This document shows positions 6,726-9,770 of a stretch of 9,770 nucleotides of DNA, one piece after another (position 1 is the first letter of the stretch; each line of letters begins with the position of its first letter). A model generated the notes under the pieces. It saw only the letters and a list, made by a program, of their open reading frames with translations. It was not told the DNA's origin and searched no databases. Origin of the DNA: Chromatiales bacterium (lineage in GTDB: Bacteria; Pseudomonadota; Gammaproteobacteria; Chromatiales; Chromatiaceae); NCBI GenBank assembly GCA_024762485.1, contig JANTHH010000101.1:1-9770 (forward strand), written 5' to 3'. Both the position numbers and the translations under genes were made by a program.

Positions 6726-6765
6726 CGTCTATTGATTCAGTCGCGTGATCGTTGTCCGGCAGCCC

Positions 6766-7965
6766 TCAGGGCGCCTTCTTCTCCGTCCAGCTTGACTGCC
6801 CGGTGGTGGCGGGCGGTGTGGCGTAGATGCGCTCACCCACGCTCAGGCCGGACAGCACGGAGACATAGTGACCATCGACGTAGCCACCGAGGCGTATCAG
6901 GCGCAGGCTGGGCTTGCCGTCCTTGCCGACCACGTAGACGGCCGGCAGGCTGCCACGCCAGATGACGGCGGTATCCGGGATGGTCGGTACGCGGCCCGCC
7001 TCGACATTGGAGTCCGGCAGCACCACTTCGGCATACATGCCCGGGCCACCCGGTGTTCCCACAGGAAGATCGAACTTGACGGTGACGGTATGGCGCTGGG
7101 CATCGGCCGTGGGGAAGATCTGCGCCACCCGGGCGCTGACATCGCGTTCACCCACGTCCAGCTTGGCCGGAACGATCATGCCCTTCTTGAGATTGCGTAC
7201 AAGACGGGAAGGGACATCTGCCTGGATCTGCAGGTAGGTCATGTCCGCGATCTCCAGCAGCGGCTGGCCGGGCTGGACGGTATCGCCCTCCTCGACGAAT
7301 TTCTTGACGATCACCCCATCGAATGGGGCAAAGGAGCGGGCGTCGCGGATCTTGGCGTCGATCTCGTCGATCTGTGAGCGGGCCGCCTGATAATTGCTCT
7401 GTGCCTGGCTCAACTGGGTACCGTATGAGCCCAGATCGGCCTGCCGGTCCACCCAGCGGTCGCCGCCGACATTTCCCGGCATAATCCCGCTCATCGGCTG
7501 GGTGAACATCTGGTCGAACATCATTGGCATGCCCATGCCGCCGGAGCGCGTGATGCTCTTGCTCTGAGGTGAATAGATCTCACGGTTGTACTGCAGCTGG
7601 GCATTGGCGATTGCCGCCTGCGCGGCATTCAGATTGGCCACCGCTGCCTGGCGCTTGGCCAGCAGGTCATCATCATCGATGGCGACAAGCACTTCGTCTT
7701 TCTTGAAGCTGTCGCCTTCCTTTCCAGCAATGAATTCAACGCGCCCGGGGATCTGTGCGGTGAGCGTGACCTGCTTGTAGGCCACCACCGTGCCGCCGAT
7801 GGTTACCTGTGATCCGACCGTGCCGGCCTGGACGGTGACGATGGGCGGCCCACCCATGGCCTGTTGCTGCTGCCAGTTGGTTGCAGCCTGTGAGGCCCCG
7901 GACATCAGGACTGCCACTGTGATGAAGGCACCAGTGACGCGCCAAAATAATTGCTTGGTCTTCAT
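6766..7965 (-). CDS. RND periplasmic adaptor (membrane fusion protein) with Met-rich insert
   Basis: A 399-residue adaptor that would link the RND pump to an outer-membrane channel. Residues 1-28 are a signal peptide (cleavage after SQA). Then come the biotinyl-lipoyl first half (about 53-97: VTLTAQIPGRVEFIAGKEGD), a helical hairpin (102-210), the lipoyl second half (SFAPFDGVIVKKFVEEGDTV, 211-230), the beta-barrel (about 240-320) and the membrane-proximal domain (to 385). The hairpin is interrupted at about 133-175 by a loop with seven Met in 19 residues (144-162). The start at 7965 is set by the strong GGGGAGGG just upstream; the longer frame to 8103 runs across the sigma-54 promoter and cannot be made from it. 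It is the first gene of the operon, about 110 nt after the predicted start of transcription. Confidence 0.93.
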   Translation of the reverse strand: MKTKQLFWRVTGAFITVAVLMSGASQAATNWQQQQAMGGPPIVTVQAGTVGSQVTIGGTVVAYKQVTLTAQIPGRVEFIAGKEGDSFKKDEVLVAIDDDDLLAKRQAAVANLNAAQAAIANAQLQYNREIYSPQSKSITRSGGMGMPMMFDQMFTQPMSGIMPGNVGGDRWVDRQADLGSYGTQLSQAQSNYQAARSQIDEIDAKIRDARSFAPFDGVIVKKFVEEGDTVQPGQPLLEIADMTYLQIQADVPSRLVRNLKKGMIVPAKLDVGERDVSARVAQIFPTADAQRHTVTVKFDLPVGTPGGPGMYAEVVLPDSNVEAGRVPTIPDTAVIWRGSLPAVYVVGKDGKPSLRLIRLGGYVDGHYVSVLSGLSVGERIYATPPATTGQSSWTEKKAP

Positions 7966-7968
7966 CCA

Positions 7969-7976
7969 CCCTCCCC
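7969..7976 (-). promoter_or_regulatory. Strong Shine-Dalgarno of the adaptor gene
   Basis: GGGGAGGG ends 3 nt before the ATG at 7965, with its GGAG core about 5-7 nt away. It fixes the start of the adaptor and of its signal peptide. Confidence 0.75.
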
Positions 7977-8086
7977 TTGCAGGCGGCCATGCACTGCAGA
8001 TTCGCTGTTGTATTGTCGTCATGCTCGCCATCAGGACATGCTGCATCGCTTCGCGGAAACCGTTTTTCGACTGTGGCGGAATATTT

Positions 8087-8102
8087 TGCAAGGCACGTGC
8101 CA
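8087..8102 (-). promoter_or_regulatory. Sigma-54 (-24/-12) promoter of the pump/sulfur-globule operon
   Basis: Minus-strand TGGCACGTGCCTTGCA matches the sigma-54 consensus (TGGCACG, 4 nt, TTGC, A/T) at every defined position. GG at 8101-8100 and GC at 8089-8088 are 10 nt apart, as required. This predicts transcription from about 8076 into the adaptor gene 111 nt away. Sigma-54 promoters need an ATP-driven activator; one is encoded divergently at 8485. The -24 half also forms a 10-bp palindrome, GGCACGTGCC (8092-8101). Confidence 0.9.
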
Positions 8103-8159
8103 AACAGCTATCTATTTGTTTTGGTTGGATTTTTATGGCTCACGCAGAGAATGGGCGCA

Positions 8160-8175
8160 TGCAACATGCAACACC
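8160..8175 (+). promoter_or_regulatory. Tandem TGCAACA repeats, likely activator site (proximal)
   Basis: TGCAACATGCAACACC: two head-to-tail TGCAACA copies with no gap (8160-8166 and 8167-8173). They lie about 84-99 bp upstream of the predicted start of transcription. The second copy extends to TGCAACACC, the exact complement of GGTGTTGCA at 8261-8269. Confidence 0.6.
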
Positions 8176-8251
8176 AGGCAACTGGCGACACTAGGGGAGA
8201 TAACCTATTGTTATTACTGGAACTCTGGTTTACGGTGAATTTCGGGTCATG

Positions 8252-8288
8252 TGTTGCAACGGTGTTGCAGCCCCGGGAGGATGCAACA
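8252..8288. promoter_or_regulatory. Inverted TGTTGCA/TGCAACA cluster, likely activator site (distal)
   Basis: Two direct copies of TGTTGCA (8252-8258 and 8263-8269, 11 bp apart, one helical turn) face an inverted TGCAACA (8282-8288), giving a dyad with 7-bp arms and a 12-bp spacer. This is about 176-212 bp upstream of the predicted start, a usual place for sigma-54 enhancers, and about 200 bp before the activator's start codon, so autoregulation is possible. Confidence 0.65.
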
Positions 8289-8484
8289 ACACGACAGCAG
8301 ACGATTTCGGGTTGTATGTCGCAGAGGTTAAGCAGGTCATGAAGCAAGAGACCCATCAGGTGCAAAGGCGCACCCACAGGTACACGACACCAATGACAGA
8401 CTTGTCCCAGTGGAACACATTGAAGGACAGGTCCCTTGCTCTTCAGGTCAACAGACCCTGTATCCACGTGACAGGCCACGCGTC

Positions 8485-9770
8485 ATGAGCGACGTCGCCA
8501 ATCTCACCTCGGTCATCGATGCTGTCGTGTCCAATATCAGCGACGGCGTCATACTGGTAAACGCCCTCGGACATGTCGTTTACCACAACAGCTCGGCCAG
8601 CAAGCTCCTCGATCTCGGCGAGATCCCGGATCTGGACACCATTGATGAGCAGACGGGTATCCACCTGCCCCGGCTGATGAGCGGGCGCAAAGGGCAAACG
8701 TTGCCCGCTGCAACCTCCGATGCCACGGCATCAGACACCCTGCACTTCGAACACAATGTGGGCGACAAGGACGGTGAACACACGCTGGAGTTCAACGTCT
8801 CACACCTCGACCTGCCGCAATTGAGTGATCCCCTGCAGCTCGTGGTGGTGAACGACAGCACCAGGATCCGTCGCCTGGACACCCTGATCAGCCAAACCAA
8901 GAGCCACAAGCTGATCACCCAGAACGCCACCATGAAAAGGATCATCGATACCCTGGGCCAGGTGGCACCGACACGGGCGACCGTCCTATTGCAGGGCGAG
9001 TCGGGAACAGGCAAATCCATGTTCGCGCGGATCATCCATGAGAACAGCAGCCGCGCACACAAGCCCTTCGTCAAACTCAATTGCGCCGCCATTCCCGAGT
9101 CGCTGCTCGAATCGGAGCTGTTCGGGCATGTCAAAGGATCATTTACCGGGGCCATGAAGGATCGGCCCGGCCGGTTCCAGTCCGCCGATGGCGGCACCCT
9201 GTTCCTCGATGAGATCAGCGAGATTCCATTGCACCTCCAGCCCAAGCTGCTCACCGCTCTGGAAGAACAGCAGTTTCACATGGTCGGGTCTGACGAGGTG
9301 ACCAACGTCGACATCCGCGTCATCGCCGCCTCGAACCAGGATCTCGAGCAAATGGTGAGCGAAGGAAAATTCCGAGCCGACCTCTACTACCGGCTCGGCG
9401 TGTTCAATCTCGAGGTGCCTGCCCTGCGTGACCGCAGTGATGACATCCCGTTGCTGATCGATCACCTCTGCGAAACGCTGGTGGCCCGAGGTTATCCGGA
9501 ACGCCTGCAATGCACCGAAGAAGCCCTGAGTCTGATGCTCGACTATCCCTGGCCGGGCAATATCCGGGAGCTGGCCAACGCCGTTGAACATGCCATGATC
9601 CTGGCGCGCGAGGGGGTCGTAAGCACGGACTGCCTGCCTCGCAATGTCCGTGAATATCGTGCAGCCGGGTCATCGGCTTATCAGGACAGTGACAGCAGCC
9701 TCGAGGCCCAGCGGGCCGAGATCACCAATGCCTTGAACGAAGCAGGCGGCAACCGCGCCGAGGCGGCCAG
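8485..9770 (+). CDS. PAS-AAA+ sigma-54-dependent activator (C-terminus outside window)
   Basis: 428 codons are visible and the frame is open at the window edge. It should bind upstream enhancers and use ATP to open sigma-54 promoters. Residues about 5-130 form a PAS-type sensor (VVSNISDGVILVNALGHVVY); there is no receiver domain. The AAA+ core (about 140-375) has Walker A GESGTGKS (171-178), the sigma-54-contact loop as GSFTGA (218-223, usual form GAFTGA), Walker B GGTLFLDEI (236-244) and the arginine-finger region FRADLYYRL (296-304). DYPWPGNIRELANAVEHA (353-370) is the usual end of the core. A Fis-type helix-turn-helix begins near 405 (NEAGGNRAEAA) and is cut off. The ATG at 8485 is the first plausible start; upstream the frame is open to 8332 with only a GTG at 8410. 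It is divergent from the operon and very probably its activator. The sensed signal is unknown. Confidence 0.95.
   Translation, partial: MSDVANLTSVIDAVVSNISDGVILVNALGHVVYHNSSASKLLDLGEIPDLDTIDEQTGIHLPRLMSGRKGQTLPAATSDATASDTLHFEHNVGDKDGEHTLEFNVSHLDLPQLSDPLQLVVVNDSTRIRRLDTLISQTKSHKLITQNATMKRIIDTLGQVAPTRATVLLQGESGTGKSMFARIIHENSSRAHKPFVKLNCAAIPESLLESELFGHVKGSFTGAMKDRPGRFQSADGGTLFLDEISEIPLHLQPKLLTALEEQQFHMVGSDEVTNVDIRVIAASNQDLEQMVSEGKFRADLYYRLGVFNLEVPALRDRSDDIPLLIDHLCETLVARGYPERLQCTEEALSLMLDYPWPGNIRELANAVEHAMILAREGVVSTDCLPRNVREYRAAGSSAYQDSDSSLEAQRAEITNALNEAGGNRAEAA

Larger units (their letters stand above)
7966..8484. promoter_or_regulatory. Divergent control region between pump operon and activator gene
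   Basis: About 519 bp with no convincing gene. In the minus direction it holds the adaptor leader (7966-8076), the sigma-54 promoter (8087-8102), an AT-rich stretch (8103-8136) that could bend, and the TGCAACA repeats (8160-8288). In the plus direction a poor sigma-70-like pair (TTGTTA at 8208, 17 nt, TACGGT at 8231) might serve the activator. The activator's own ATG has only a weak AGG about 10 nt upstream. The short open frames across this region overlap the promoter and repeats and look accidental. Confidence 0.7.

Noticed and set aside
7966..8103. 46-residue N-terminal extension of the adaptor
   Set aside because: It overlaps the sigma-54 promoter and the predicted start of transcription, has no Shine-Dalgarno, and would bury the signal peptide; 7965 has a strong one.
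8108..8479. Minus-strand frame of 123 codons in the control region
   Set aside because: Covers the TGCAACA repeats, has no Shine-Dalgarno support, Cys/Ser-rich chance composition and no recognisable family.
8249..8488. Plus-strand frame of 79 codons before the activator
   Set aside because: Its first third is made from the repeat cluster; no Shine-Dalgarno at 8249. Only the shorter 8339 start was kept as a weak possibility.

Overview
The window looks like chromosomal DNA of a sulfur-oxidising gammaproteobacterium. This rests on a secreted Tyr/Gly-rich protein that resembles the sulfur globule proteins (SgpA/B/C, CV1-CV3) of purple sulfur bacteria and their relatives, and on GC-rich coding with proteobacterial Shine-Dalgarno and sigma-54 signals. 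The species cannot be named from the sequence.

Layout. Positions 1-7965 hold seven genes, all on the minus strand, which read as one operon running right to left: a periplasmic adaptor (6766-7965), an RND inner-membrane pump (3360-6725), a secreted Met/Gln/Glu-rich helical protein with a Tyr/Gly/Pro tail (2320-3288), a membrane-anchored or lipoprotein Pro-rich protein with a similar tail (1642-2283), a sulfur-globule-like protein (1101-1523), a secreted LolA/DUF4412-like protein (235-993), and the start of a small single-span membrane protein that leaves the window at position 1. No outer-membrane channel gene is visible. Positions 7966-8484 are a control region between divergent genes. Positions 8485-9770 (plus strand) encode a PAS-AAA+ sigma-54 activator whose C-terminal helix-turn-helix is cut by the window edge.

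Regulation. Upstream of the adaptor gene is a full-consensus sigma-54 promoter on the minus strand (TGGCACGTGCCTTGCA, 8087-8102; predicted start of transcription near 8076). Five copies of the 7-mer TGCAACA or its complement lie about 84-212 bp upstream of that start, where enhancer sites are expected, next to the activator gene. The simplest model is that the activator binds these repeats and turns on the whole operon. A second, weaker sigma-54-like element (1049-1064) precedes the LolA-like gene, and several gaps between genes carry RNA stem-loops that may set different mRNA levels.

How the genes may work together (inference). All the non-pump proteins are predicted to be exported or membrane-anchored, and three of them end in Tyr/Gly/Pro-rich low-complexity tails. 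Together with an RND pump and a LolA-like carrier this suggests an envelope system that builds, coats or supplies an extracytoplasmic deposit such as sulfur globules, or that exports a hydrophobic or sulfur-containing compound, under sigma-54 control. I know of no described system with this gene set. The cargo and the signal sensed by the PAS domain are unknown.
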